In this document: positions 5,239-14,051 of the stretch, one piece after another
Numbering within the stretch: position 1 is the first letter of the stretch
Layout: each line of letters begins with the position of its first letter
Source: an uncultured Gemmiger sp.
GTDB lineage: Bacteria > Bacillota > Clostridia > Oscillospirales > Ruminococcaceae
Length of the DNA stretch: 17,833 nucleotides
NCBI RefSeq assembly: GCF_934561205.1
Contig: NZ_CAKTFU010000025.1
Coordinates: 1-17,833, forward strand
Direction: 5' to 3'
Made by a program: the position numbers and the translations under genes
Notes under the pieces: generated by a model
Told to the model about the DNA's origin: nothing
Databases searched by the model: none
The model's input: the letters and a program-made list of their open reading frames with translations, nothing else

Positions 5239-5265
5239 TTGTCAAAATCTGCGCTATCCTATAGA
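5239..5265 (+). promoter_or_regulatory. Promoter for the ABC importer operon
   Basis: TTGTCA (5239-5244), a short 15-bp spacer, and TATAGA (5260-5265). It is placed 15 bp downstream of the last AAGTCGGA box and about 58 bp upstream of the start codon. The short spacer suggests a promoter that needs activation. Confidence 0.5.
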
Positions 5266-5273
5266 CAACGAAA

Positions 5274-5298
5274 GGGGCTGAACGAAACAAACAGCCCC
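5274..5298 (+). other. Leader hairpin before the binding-protein gene
   Basis: GGGGCTG (5274-5280) can pair with CAGCCCC (5292-5298) around an 11-base loop. No T-tract follows, so it is not a terminator. It would lie at the 5' end of the importer mRNA just ahead of AAGGAGG and may stabilise it or affect translation. Confidence 0.4.
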
Positions 5299-5322
5299 CA
5301 CATAGAAGGAGGAAAATCCAAT

Positions 5323-6678
5323 ATGAAAAACAAACGCATTGTCAGCGCTGCCATGGCCGTTTTGATGGCAGGTTCTCTGGCAGCCTGCGGCGGCAGCTCT
5401 GCCGGCAGCAGCTTCGCTGTCAGCAGTGAGGCTGCTTCTTCCGCAGCGGCAAGCACCTCTGCCGACGCCCCCGTCACCCTGCGCATCACCTGGTGGGGCG
5501 GCCAGACCCGCCACGACCTGACCCAGCAGGTGCTCGACCTCTACACCAGCGAGCATCCCAACATCACCTTCGAAGCCGTGCCCTCCGGCTGGGACGGCTA
5601 CTTTGAGAAGCTGGCCACCGACACTGCCACCGGCGGCATGCCCGACATCGTGCAGATGGACTACATGTACATCTCCACCTACGCACAGAACGGCTCCCTG
5701 GCTGACTTGAGCAGCTACATCAGCGACGGCACCATCGATGCCTCCGGCATTGACGAAGCCCTGATGAACGCCTCCAACATCGGCGGCAAGACCGTCGGCA
5801 TCCCCCTGTCCACCTCTCTGGTGTCCTTCACCTACAACCCCGGCGTGCTGGAGGAAGCGGGTCTGGAGGCTCCCGCCGACGGCTGGACCTGGGACGACTT
5901 TGCCGCCGCCGCCAAGACCGTCAAGGAAAAGACCGGCAAGTACGGCATGGGCGGTTCCCCCGTTATCGACACCAACCTGTTCAACTACTGGGTCCGCGGC
6001 TACGGCGAGAACCTGTTCTCTGAGGACAAGAAGAGCCTGGGCTACGAGGACGACAAGATCACCGAGGACTTCTTCGCTTACTGGCTGGATCTGATCGACG
6101 CCGGTGCTGTGCCGAACCCCGACGAGTACGAGCAGATAGCTACCCTGGGCAACGACGCTAACCCCGTTATCACCAACGATGCCGCCTTCCACCAGAGCTG
6201 GAACAACTTCACCACCATCGGTGCGAACGCCGGCAACGATACCCTGAAGATGGTCACGCCCCCCACCAACGCCAAGAACACCAAGGCCCTGTGGTACAAG
6301 CCCGGTATGTTCTTCTGCGTTTCCGAAACCTCCAACGTCAAGAAAGAGGCTGCCGAGTTCATCAACTGGTTCCTGAACTCTGACGAAGCCAACGACATCA
6401 TGATGGGCGAGCGCGGCACCCCCGCTTCTGCCGCTGCCCGTGAGCATCTGATCAACTCCGGCAACCTGACCGCCCAGCAGCAGGATATGTTCAACTTTGT
6501 TGACACCGCCGCTGCCTACTGCGGCAACACCCCCGCTGCCGATCCCGCCGGCATCAGCGAGATCAACACCATCTTCAAGAACATCGGTTACGCCGTGTTC
6601 TACGGTCAGACCACCCCGGCTGACGCTGCTGCCCAGTTCCGTTCTGAGGTCAACGCCGTCCTGGCCGCCAACAACTAA
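5323..6678 (+). CDS. ABC sugar importer, extracellular binding lipoprotein (family 1)
   Basis: The 451-aa product is a MalE/UgpB-like solute-binding protein. It has a charged N-terminus (MKNKR), a hydrophobic stretch, and the lipobox SLAAC with Cys22 as the lipid-modified residue, then a Ser/Ala/Gly-rich linker to about residue 50. Fold features include RITWWGGQTRHD near the start of the mature domain, NPGVLEEAG, and WTWDDFAAAAKTVKEKTGKYG. It should be anchored outside the membrane and deliver an oligosaccharide to the two permeases encoded downstream. I chose ATG 5323, with AAGGAGG at 5306-5312, over an in-frame upstream start at 5239 that would overlap the promoter and hide the signal peptide. 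Codon choice is unusually uniform (AAC, GAC, AAG, CTG), suggesting high expression. Confidence 0.93.
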   Translation: MKNKRIVSAAMAVLMAGSLAACGGSSAGSSFAVSSEAASSAAASTSADAPVTLRITWWGGQTRHDLTQQVLDLYTSEHPNITFEAVPSGWDGYFEKLATDTATGGMPDIVQMDYMYISTYAQNGSLADLSSYISDGTIDASGIDEALMNASNIGGKTVGIPLSTSLVSFTYNPGVLEEAGLEAPADGWTWDDFAAAAKTVKEKTGKYGMGGSPVIDTNLFNYWVRGYGENLFSEDKKSLGYEDDKITEDFFAYWLDLIDAGAVPNPDEYEQIATLGNDANPVITNDAAFHQSWNNFTTIGANAGNDTLKMVTPPTNAKNTKALWYKPGMFFCVSETSNVKKEAAEFINWFLNSDEANDIMMGERGTPASAAAREHLINSGNLTAQQQDMFNFVDTAAAYCGNTPAADPAGISEINTIFKNIGYAVFYGQTTPADAAAQFRSEVNAVLAANN

Positions 6679-6723
6679 GTCATCTCCTTCATAGTTTTTC
6701 CTTCATAAACGTTTCTTCGGAAT

Positions 6724-6760
6724 GGGGGAGGGTCGATCCCTTTGACCCTCTCCCTTTCTT
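6724..6760 (+). terminator. Intra-operon attenuator hairpin
   Basis: GGGGGAGGGTC (6724-6734) pairs with GACCCTCTCCC (6744-6754) along all 11 positions including one G-U, around a 9-base loop, followed by TTTCTT. It lies between the binding-protein and first permease genes. Such hairpins commonly end or protect part of the transcripts so that binding protein is made in excess over permeases. Confidence 0.7.
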
Positions 6761-6784
6761 ATGCCAAAAAAGGGGGTTCCTGTT

Positions 6785-7699
6785 ATGCCCGCGCTGAAAA
6801 CCGCCGCCAAACCCAAGGTTCATTACAACCCCAAGGATAACCTGACCGGTTACCTGCTGTTAGCGCCTTGGCTGTTCGGCTTTATCCTGATGTGGCTGAT
6901 TCCGGCCGCTATGTCCATCTACTACTCCCTGACGGACTACAACCTGCTTTCCGCCCCGAACTTTGTGGGGCTGAAAAACTACATCACTATCTTTACCGGC
7001 GACAAGAACTTCAAGCAGGCGATGATCGTGACCTTCAGCTACGTCTTTATGGTCGTGCCGCTGCGTCTGGCGTTTGCCCTGTTTGTTGCCTCCCTGCTGA
7101 ACAAAAAGCACAAGGGCATGGCCGTGTACCGCGTGCTGTACTACATTCCGTCCATCGTCGGCGGCTCCATCGCCGTTGCCGTTGTCTGGAAACAGATTTT
7201 CGGCAACAAGGGCGTGCTGATGAACCTGCTGGCCATGCTGGGCATCAACCAAAAGATGTCCCTGCTGGGCAACCCCAAGACGGCGCTGTTCGTCATCGTG
7301 CTGATGGGCGTGTGGCAGTTCGGCTCCTGTATGCTGATCTTCCTGTCCGGCCTGAAGCAGATTCCCGTTTCGCTGTATGAATCCGCTGCCATGGACGGTG
7401 CCTCCCCCATGAAGCAGTTCTGGAAGATCACGATGCCCATGCTGACCCCCACCATCTTCTTTAATATGGTGCAGCAGATCATCACCAGCTTCCGCGTATT
7501 TACCGAGAGTTACGTTATCACCAACGGCGGTCCCATGGACAGCACCCTGACCTATGTGCTGTACCTGTACCGCTCGGCGTTTACCAACTTCCACATGGGT
7601 TACTCCTGCGCGCTGGCGTGGATTCTTGTGGTCATCATCGGTATCGCCACCATGATCCTGTTCAAGAGCCAGGATGCATGGGTACACTACGAAGGATAA
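6785..7699 (+). CDS. ABC sugar importer, permease 1 (MalF/UgpA type)
   Basis: The 304-aa product is a binding-protein-dependent permease of the CUT1 type. About six membrane segments are seen, starting with LTGYLLLAPWLFGFILMWLI after a basic N-terminus. The cytoplasmic EAA loop, which contacts the ATPase, is YESAAMDGASPMKQFWKITM (residues 198-217). The ATG at 6785 is preceded by GGGGG at 8-bp spacing; an in-frame ATG at 6761 has no ribosome site and overlaps the attenuator's tail. It pairs with the next gene to form the channel. No ATP-binding subunit is present in the window, which is common for this class where a shared MsmK-like ATPase is encoded elsewhere. Confidence 0.93.
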   Translation: MPALKTAAKPKVHYNPKDNLTGYLLLAPWLFGFILMWLIPAAMSIYYSLTDYNLLSAPNFVGLKNYITIFTGDKNFKQAMIVTFSYVFMVVPLRLAFALFVASLLNKKHKGMAVYRVLYYIPSIVGGSIAVAVVWKQIFGNKGVLMNLLAMLGINQKMSLLGNPKTALFVIVLMGVWQFGSCMLIFLSGLKQIPVSLYESAAMDGASPMKQFWKITMPMLTPTIFFNMVQQIITSFRVFTESYVITNGGPMDSTLTYVLYLYRSAFTNFHMGYSCALAWILVVIIGIATMILFKSQDAWVHYEG

Positions 7700-7712
7700 G
7701 GAGGAAAACACA

Positions 7713-8564
7713 ATGGTCGGTCAAAAAAGTTCCAAGGCACAGTCTGTGTTCTTCCATGTTTTTTCCTGCGCACTTGGCTTTATCATGATTTATCCGCTGC
7801 TGTGGCTGCTGATGAGTTCCTGTAAGTCCAACGACACGATGTTCCTCAATGCGTGGAGCCTTGTGCCCCAAAAATGGGATATCGTGCAGAACTACACCAG
7901 TGGTTTTGCAGGCATTGCCGGCATTTCGTTCTGGACGTTCTTCAAGAACTCCGTCATTGTCACGCTGGTTTCGGTGGTCGGCTCCATCTTCTGCTCGCTG
8001 CTGGCTGCCTACGCCGTATCCCGCATCAACTTCCGCGGCGCGAACTTCTGGTTCGGCTGCATCGTTATGACGATGATGATCCCCTCGCAGGTCATGGTCG
8101 TGCCGCAGTACATCATCCTGAAAAAGCTGGGTCTTTCGGACACGCTGGTTTCCATGACGCTGCCTTGGGTGTTCGGCTATGCCTTTTTCATCTTCCTGAT
8201 CGTGCAGTATATGCGCGGCATCCCCCGCGATCTGGACGAGGCTGCCATGCTGGACGGCTGCTCCAAGATCGGCGTGCTGTTCAAGATTCTGGTGCCTGTC
8301 GTACAGCCTTCCATCGTGACGGCGTCCATCTTCGCCTTCTACTGGATCTGGCAGGACTTCTTCCAGCCGTTGATCTTCGTTTCCAACCCCAAGAACTTCA
8401 CCATTCCTTTGGCGCTGAAGCTGTATCTCGATCCCAACAGCTACAGCAACTACGGCGGTCTGTTTGCGATGTCGGTCATATCGCTGCTGCCGGTTATCTT
8501 AGTCTTTATCAAATTCCAGAAATACTTAGTAGAGGGTATTGCCACAGACGGCATTAAGGGTTAA
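7713..8564 (+). CDS. ABC sugar importer, permease 2 (MalG/UgpE type)
   Basis: The 283-aa product is the partner permease. It has about six membrane segments, beginning with FSCALGFIMIYPLLWLLMSS, and the EAA loop DLDEAAMLDGCSKIGVLFKI (residues 173-192). NYTSGF and FWTFFKNSVIVTLVS precede the conserved core, as usual for MalG-like proteins. The ATG at 7713 has AAGGAGG nearby and lies 13 bases after the stop of permease 1; an earlier in-frame start at 7674 would overlap permease 1 and has no ribosome site. A 12-bp terminator stem follows 10 bases after its stop. Confidence 0.93.
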   Translation: MVGQKSSKAQSVFFHVFSCALGFIMIYPLLWLLMSSCKSNDTMFLNAWSLVPQKWDIVQNYTSGFAGIAGISFWTFFKNSVIVTLVSVVGSIFCSLLAAYAVSRINFRGANFWFGCIVMTMMIPSQVMVVPQYIILKKLGLSDTLVSMTLPWVFGYAFFIFLIVQYMRGIPRDLDEAAMLDGCSKIGVLFKILVPVVQPSIVTASIFAFYWIWQDFFQPLIFVSNPKNFTIPLALKLYLDPNSYSNYGGLFAMSVISLLPVILVFIKFQKYLVEGIATDGIKG

Positions 8565-8574
8565 AATATATTGT

Positions 8575-8607
8575 ACAGGCGCTGTGTTTTGCCACAGCGC
8601 CTGTTTT
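8575..8607 (+). terminator. Terminator/attenuator between importer and GH115-like gene
   Basis: A perfect 12-bp stem, ACAGGCGCTGTG (8575-8586) and CACAGCGCCTGT (8593-8604), with loop TTTTGC and a short T-run. It ends only 16 bases before the next start codon, so read-through must supply the downstream genes or a promoter must overlap here; no clear promoter was seen. Confidence 0.85.
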
Positions 8608-8623
8608 GGAAAGAGTGATTTTT

Positions 8624-10630
8624 ATGCTTTTCAACAGAAATACCATTCTCCCCGCAGCAGCTGCTGCCAAGCCTGTACAGTATGCGCTGCACGCACTGCG
8701 CCGCGATATGGACAAGGCGTTTGCCCCCACACAGCAGCCCGGCGGGCGGCTGCTGCTGAACACCAACGACAACCTGCCCGCCGAGCAGTACACCCTGACG
8801 GCGAACGCGGATTCGCTGCTGCTTTCCGCCGCCGACGATCTGGGCTTTGTCTACGGTTTGTTTGAGATCAGCCGCCGCTTTTTGGGCGTGCAGCCGTTTT
8901 GGTTCTGGTGCGACCAGAGCTTTACCGCGCGCGAAGGCGTAACCATCGACCCCGGCACGGTGGTGGAGTCCAAGCCGTATAAGGTGAAATACCGCGGCTG
9001 GTTTATCAACGATGAAACGCTGATTTCCCACTGGAAGGTCGAGCGCCGCGCCGATCTGCCGTTTGTTATGGCGTTTGAGGCGCTGCTGCGTCTGGGCGGC
9101 AATATGGTCATACCCGGCACCGGCAAGAACGCCCTGCTGTACCGCCGGGCGGCTGCCGATATGGGTCTGATCCTGACCCACCACCACGCCGAACCTTTGG
9201 GCGCCGAGATGTTCGCCCAAGCCTACCCCGACTTGGAGCCGATGTACAGCAAGTACCCCGAAAAATTCCACGCGCTGTGGCAGGCGGGCATTGACGCGCA
9301 AAAGGGTATGCGCGTGATTTGGAACATCGGTTTCCGCGGGCAGGGCGACCGCCCCTTCTGGGATGATGACCCCCAGTACGACACGCCGGAAAAACGCGGT
9401 GCGCTGATTTCTTCCTTAATAAAAGAGCAGTACGATCTGGTCAAGCGCAACGACCCCGATGCCGTCTGCTGCACGAACCTGTACGGCGAAACGATGGAGC
9501 TGTACAAGGACGGCTTTTTGCAGCTGCCCGCCGACGTCATTAAAATCTGGGCGGACAACGGCTACGGCAAGATGGTCAGCCGCCGCCAAGGCAACGCGAA
9601 CCCCCGTGTGCCTGCCCTGCCGCCGCGCGGCGACAACGGTGCCCACGGCATCTACTACCATGCCTCCTTCTACGATCTGCAGGCGGCCAGCCACATTACG
9701 ATGCTGCCCAACTCCGCCCAATTCGTCACCGAGGAATTGGCCGATGTAAGGGAACACGGCGCCGACGATTACTGGCTGGTGAACTGCTCCAACGTAAAGC
9801 CGCACACCTATATGCTGGATCTGATCGCCCGCTGCTGGCGGGACGGCACCGCCGACGCCGGGCGCCAGAGCCTTGCCTACACGGCCGGCTATTATGGACT
9901 TTTGCACCGCTGCGAAATTGCGCAGTGTCTGCTGGATTACGCCGACTTTGCGGTGTCCTACGGACCCAATGCCGATGACCGCGCGGGCGACCAGTTTTAT
10001 AACCATGTGCCGCGTATGCTGATGGCACAGTGCATCACAGACCGCACCGCCCCCGCCGAGGAGCTGCGCTGGCTCTGCGACGCCCCCACCCTGCGCGAGC
10101 AGGTACAGCACTGCGCCGTAATTTTCCACCGGGCAGTGCAAAATTACGCGGCCTATCGCCGGGAATGTGAAAAAACCAGCACCGAGCTGACCGGGCGCGC
10201 ACAGACCCTGTTTGCCGACACCGTACTGCTGCAGGCGCAGCTGTACGACCTGTGGGCGCAGGGCGCGGCGTTTGTTTGCCGTGCGCTGACCGCCGCTTTG
10301 GATGCCGACTGGCAGCATTGCTTCTACTATGCGGGCTGCGCCAAGCGGCTGTACACCCTGGCAAACCGTGCCATGCGCGACCGCGAGCATGGCAAATGGA
10401 TAGATTTTTATGCCAACGAATGTCAGACCGATGTCAAGCAGACCGCGCAGGTGTGCGGCTACCTGATGAGCTTTGCCCGCACCTTGGGCGAAGGGCCGCA
10501 CTACTATGCGTGGATGCGCGAATTCGGCGACCCCGAGCAGGAGCGCCGCATTATGCTGATTTTGAACACCGACAACCACCCCACTGATGATGAACTATGG
10601 CGCTTGATGGAACAGCGCTGGGGAGAGTGA
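8624..10630 (+). CDS. Glycoside hydrolase family 115-like protein (putative alpha-glucuronidase)
   Basis: The 668-aa product resembles GH115, enzymes that remove (4-O-methyl-)alpha-glucuronic acid from glucuronoxylan. Residues about 30-100 look like the N-terminal alpha/beta domain common in front of such barrels (SADDLGFVYGLFEISRRFLG). The barrel begins at KYRGWFINDETLISHW, followed by FVMAFEALLRLGGNMVIPGT, then AADMGLILTHHHAEPLGAEM and GFRGQGDRPFW, in the order seen in the family. It is shorter than many GH115 proteins and lacks their extra C-terminal domain. No signal peptide is visible, so it probably works on imported oligosaccharides. ATG 8624 is preceded by GGAAAGAG; an in-frame TTG at 8606 is in the terminator. 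It shares an operon direction with the importer and the two-component genes. Confidence 0.78.
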   Translation: MLFNRNTILPAAAAAKPVQYALHALRRDMDKAFAPTQQPGGRLLLNTNDNLPAEQYTLTANADSLLLSAADDLGFVYGLFEISRRFLGVQPFWFWCDQSFTAREGVTIDPGTVVESKPYKVKYRGWFINDETLISHWKVERRADLPFVMAFEALLRLGGNMVIPGTGKNALLYRRAAADMGLILTHHHAEPLGAEMFAQAYPDLEPMYSKYPEKFHALWQAGIDAQKGMRVIWNIGFRGQGDRPFWDDDPQYDTPEKRGALISSLIKEQYDLVKRNDPDAVCCTNLYGETMELYKDGFLQLPADVIKIWADNGYGKMVSRRQGNANPRVPALPPRGDNGAHGIYYHASFYDLQAASHITMLPNSAQFVTEELADVREHGADDYWLVNCSNVKPHTYMLDLIARCWRDGTADAGRQSLAYTAGYYGLLHRCEIAQCLLDYADFAVSYGPNADDRAGDQFYNHVPRMLMAQCITDRTAPAEELRWLCDAPTLREQVQHCAVIFHRAVQNYAAYRRECEKTSTELTGRAQTLFADTVLLQAQLYDLWAQGAAFVCRALTAALDADWQHCFYYAGCAKRLYTLANRAMRDREHGKWIDFYANECQTDVKQTAQVCGYLMSFARTLGEGPHYYAWMREFGDPEQERRIMLILNTDNHPTDDELWRLMEQRWGE

Positions 10631-10687
10631 ATGGCCCCCTTATCCTGACCGCCCCCTCCCCCACCACCCAACAAAAGCAGGTTTCTT

Positions 10688-12463
10688 ATGTGGCAACGCT
10701 TCAAAAAACAATTCCGGGATTGGCCCATCGCCAAGAAATTCGTCAGCATCTTTACGGTGATGACGCTGCTCAGCTGCGCCCTGATGGTCGGCGCGCTGCA
10801 CATCGGTCTGTCGGTTTTTGAGGCAAAGCTGTATGAAAAATCCCTGCAGGAGCTGGATTTCTTCGTCCGCCGCCTTGATGACGACTTGCAGGAAATGGAC
10901 GTTCTTACGCGCAGTATCGCCGTTGACACCTCGGTACAGAACCAGCTGGCGCAGCTAGCTGCCGCCGATGCCGAAACCGCGCAATACTACTACCTTTTGA
11001 CCGGCGTGCGCCCGCTTCTGCTGGAAAAGCTCTACCTGACCGGGCAGGCGAATGCGCTGCAATACATCGACCTGCACGGCAACAACATTGTGGTGGGGCA
11101 GTCCTTCCCCGACCCGGGCGACGAGCGCCGCGCCGCGCTGGCGGAGGATCTGGCGCGCACCCCCGGCAGCTTTGTGCTGCTGCCGCCCGATGCCGACTAC
11201 CCGTATTTTATCTGCGGGCGCGATGTGCTGCGCAGCCAGAATATGAGTATGCAAAAGCTGGGTACCGTGCTGGTCACGGTGGATATCGAAAAGCTTCTCA
11301 ACGACCAGATCGACGCCCTCAGCAGCCGCCCGTCCGAGCTGTACCTGTATAACGGCACCGAGCTTGTCTACCAAAGCAACGCATCAACGCCCAATATCAT
11401 CCCGTCCACCACCCATCAGGGCTATGCGGTGCAAACCTTAGGCGGGCAAAAAATCTTTGTCTGCTGGCTGACCTCCCCCGTCAGCGGGCTGCGGCTGTGC
11501 AGTGTGTTCAACTACTCGGACATTTACGGTCAGACCATCCGCGCGCGCTGGTCGCTGCTGCTGGGCGGCTGCGCGATCCTGGTCGTTTTCGGCTTCGTCA
11601 TGCTGCGCATGGCGCGCCTTGTCACCCGCCCCGTGCATACCCTGAGCGAGGCCGTCAAAAGCGTGGAGGGCGGCGATTTTGCCACCGCCCGCGCCATGCT
11701 GCCGGCAGCGCCCTCCGCGGATGAGATCGGCACGCTGACCCGCGATGTGGACGCGATGCTGGGGCAGATCGACACGCTGATCCACGAAAACTACGAAAAG
11801 CAGCTGCTTTTGCAGGACACCCGCTACAAAATGCTGCAAGCCCAAATCAACCCGCATTTTTTGTACAACACCCTCAGCACGCTGAGCTGGCTGGTGCGCG
11901 CCGGCAAAACCGAGGACGCCAACCGGCTGATCATCAGCTTAGGCGATATGCTGCGCGCGGCGCTTTCGCCCAAGCAGAACACCACGGCGGCGGCCGATGT
12001 GCAGCTGGTGCGCAACTACATTGACATTCAGCAGCTGCGCTACAAGCGCCGCGCCGCCTTTGCGCTGGAAACCGACGGCAATCTGGAAAGCTGGTACCTG
12101 CCGCATTTCACCCTGCAGCCGCTGGTTGAAAATGCCATCAAGTATGGCGTGGAGGAGAGCGAGGACGTCTGCCGCATCACGGTGACCGCCCGCGCCGAGG
12201 CCGACACGCTGACGCTGGCGGTGCACAACACCGGCGCGCCCATCGAACCCCAACACCTTGCCGAAATGCGCAGCTTTACCGTAAAGCCGCAGGGACACGG
12301 CATTGGGCTGAAAAACATCTACGAACGGCTTTCGATGCTGTACACGGCATTTGACTTTGCCATAGAGAGCAACGAAACCGACGGCACAACGGTAAAAATC
12401 GTGCTGAAAAAGCAAAACGCAAAGGAAGGTATCCCCGATGGAGAAGCTGCTGATCGTCGATGA
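10688..12463 (+). CDS. YesM-type membrane sensor histidine kinase
   Basis: The 591-aa product has two membrane segments (about residues 18-44 and 288-306) flanking a roughly 240-residue extracellular sensing domain, then a HAMP linker (about 308-360) and a HisKA_5/LytS-like kinase domain. The phosphorylated His390 lies in QAQINPHFLYNTLSTLSWL. The N box is QPLVENAIKYGV (Asn482) and the G box QGHGIGLKNIYERL (Gly536, Gly538, Gly540). It likely senses a sugar or loaded binding protein outside the cell and phosphorylates the response regulator whose gene overlaps it by 26 bp. The start lies 57 bases after the GH115-like gene, and its ribosome site (AGCAGG) is weak. Such pairs usually control adjacent carbohydrate importers. 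Confidence 0.93.
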   Translation: MWQRFKKQFRDWPIAKKFVSIFTVMTLLSCALMVGALHIGLSVFEAKLYEKSLQELDFFVRRLDDDLQEMDVLTRSIAVDTSVQNQLAQLAAADAETAQYYYLLTGVRPLLLEKLYLTGQANALQYIDLHGNNIVVGQSFPDPGDERRAALAEDLARTPGSFVLLPPDADYPYFICGRDVLRSQNMSMQKLGTVLVTVDIEKLLNDQIDALSSRPSELYLYNGTELVYQSNASTPNIIPSTTHQGYAVQTLGGQKIFVCWLTSPVSGLRLCSVFNYSDIYGQTIRARWSLLLGGCAILVVFGFVMLRMARLVTRPVHTLSEAVKSVEGGDFATARAMLPAAPSADEIGTLTRDVDAMLGQIDTLIHENYEKQLLLQDTRYKMLQAQINPHFLYNTLSTLSWLVRAGKTEDANRLIISLGDMLRAALSPKQNTTAAADVQLVRNYIDIQQLRYKRRAAFALETDGNLESWYLPHFTLQPLVENAIKYGVEESEDVCRITVTARAEADTLTLAVHNTGAPIEPQHLAEMRSFTVKPQGHGIGLKNIYERLSMLYTAFDFAIESNETDGTTVKIVLKKQNAKEGIPDGEAADRR

Positions 12464-13946
12464 CGAGGAGATCGAGCTGGACGGCATGGCAGAGCTGATC
12501 GACTGGCAAAGCGCCGGGTACGAGCTGGTCGGCACTGCCATCAACGGCAAGCGCGGTCTTGCGCTGTTGGAGGAAAAGCACCCCGATATCGTAATAACCG
12601 ACATAAAAATGCCGGTTATGGACGGTCTGGCGATGATCCGCGCCACGCAGGAGCAAAACGCCGACACGATTTTTGTGGTGCTGTCCGGCTACGGCGACTA
12701 CGAGTACACCAGCCAGGCAATGCAGTTAGGGATACGCCACTATATCTTAAAACCATGCGATGAATCGAAAATTTTGCCGGTTCTGGAGCAGGCGCGCGCC
12801 GAGCTGCACGAGCGCCGCAGCAACGCCAAAAAAACCACCGAAATGGAAAACGCCGTGCAGCGTATGGCACCCATGGCGCGCGAAAAAGCCCTGCGCGACC
12901 TGCTGCTGGGCCGTGAAAGCTGGAACCGTATGCCCACCGTGGCCGAAAATCTGGGCGGCGGCGACCGGCGCATTTTGCTGTTGCTGCTCCACACGCGGGA
13001 GGGCATCGACCACTTAGAGCAGTACGCCATCGTCAATATGATGGCGGAGCTTTTGCCCGAGGGCGGGCTTCTGGCGGATACCTCGGTTTCGCAGGATGTC
13101 TGCCTGCTGGTGGACGCAGCGCTGTATGACCAGCTGACCCCGGCGGTCGAACGCCTGTGCAGCGAGTTTGCGCGGTTCCGTTCGGGTATTTTGACGGTGA
13201 CCGGCAGCGCGCGCGGCACGGTGGCGCAGCTGGCAGAGCTGTACGAGCAGGCGCAGCGCCTACAGGCAGCCGCGCCCGAAAACACCCTGACCCTGCTCGA
13301 GCGCCTGAATGCCGAGCAGCACACCGCCGCCCACCTGATGAACTACGATGCCCTGCGCGCCGCCGACAGCTACGCCGCCCTCTGCTTTGCCTGCAGCAAA
13401 ATTCTGCTGTCGATGCAGATGCAGGAAATTTCCCCCGCCGTGCAGCGCGATGTGTGTATGCGCGCCGTGCGTTATATCTGCGGCAGTGCGCCCGACACGC
13501 AGGCGGCAGGCTACGCCGGGCTGCTGGGCTATTTGGCGGACAGCATCTGGCAGCACCGCACCGGCGGCGAGGTTATGACCAAGTCCACCCGCACCGAGCA
13601 GCTGATCCTGCGGGAGTTTTACAGCCATCTGCCGGAAAAAGAGCTGACCATGCAGTGGTTTGCCCGCGACATTTTGTTTATGAACCCCGACTATCTCAGC
13701 CGCAAATTGCAGCAGCTGACCGGCGACAAATTCGCCACCCGCCTGACGGCGGACCGCATTGAGATCGCCAAGCACCTGCTGGCAGAGGACCGCGACCTCA
13801 AGCTGTCCGCGCTGGCGGAAACCGTCGGCTTTGCCTCCGACGAGCAGTATTTTTCCCGCGCCTTCCGCAAGCTGGTCGGCATGACACCGAAGCAGTATGC
13901 ATTGGGCGCAGCGGATAAACAAATTCTATCGCACGGTAAAGCCTGA
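12438..13946 (+). CDS. YesN-type response regulator with AraC-family DNA-binding domain
   Basis: The 502-aa product has an N-terminal receiver domain (about 1-120) with Asp9/Asp10, phospho-acceptor Asp55 (VITDIKMP), Ser83 and Lys105 (YILKPCD). A middle region of about 270 residues resembles the variable domain of YesN-like proteins. The C-terminus (about 395-495) is an AraC/XylS double helix-turn-helix ending in LSALAETVGFASDEQYFSRAF and GMTPKQY, the family signature. It starts inside the kinase gene with AAGGAAGG upstream, so the two are translationally coupled. It is the likely binder of the AAGTCGGA direct repeats at 5134-5223, activating the importer and acetylesterase; that link is inference. 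Confidence 0.93.
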   Translation: MEKLLIVDDEEIELDGMAELIDWQSAGYELVGTAINGKRGLALLEEKHPDIVITDIKMPVMDGLAMIRATQEQNADTIFVVLSGYGDYEYTSQAMQLGIRHYILKPCDESKILPVLEQARAELHERRSNAKKTTEMENAVQRMAPMAREKALRDLLLGRESWNRMPTVAENLGGGDRRILLLLLHTREGIDHLEQYAIVNMMAELLPEGGLLADTSVSQDVCLLVDAALYDQLTPAVERLCSEFARFRSGILTVTGSARGTVAQLAELYEQAQRLQAAAPENTLTLLERLNAEQHTAAHLMNYDALRAADSYAALCFACSKILLSMQMQEISPAVQRDVCMRAVRYICGSAPDTQAAGYAGLLGYLADSIWQHRTGGEVMTKSTRTEQLILREFYSHLPEKELTMQWFARDILFMNPDYLSRKLQQLTGDKFATRLTADRIEIAKHLLAEDRDLKLSALAETVGFASDEQYFSRAFRKLVGMTPKQYALGAADKQILSHGKA

Positions 13947-13984
13947 ATTTTCCCCCAGATTTGCCCCAAAACAGCAAAACAACT

Positions 13985-14027
13985 GCGCCCGGACGGCTGA
14001 GGTTTTCAACCGTCCGGGCGCTTTTTT
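13985..14027 (+). terminator. Rho-independent terminator after the regulator gene
   Basis: GCGCCCGGACGG (13985-13996) pairs perfectly with CCGTCCGGGCGC (14010-14021), the stem extends inward with G-U pairs, and TTTTTTG follows. Six A's on the opposite strand side make it weakly usable by the convergent lrgB gene as well, though the leftward T-run is poor. Confidence 0.92.
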
Positions 14028-14051
14028 GCGGCGTGTCGCTTTTTCCTATTT

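Noticed and set aside
5254..6447. 397-codon open frame on the minus strand opposite the binding-protein gene
   Set aside because: Val/Gly/His-rich translation with no family pattern and no ribosome site; an antisense shadow.
9416..10579. 387-codon open frame on the minus strand opposite the GH115-like gene
   Set aside because: No recognisable domain and unnatural composition; an antisense shadow.
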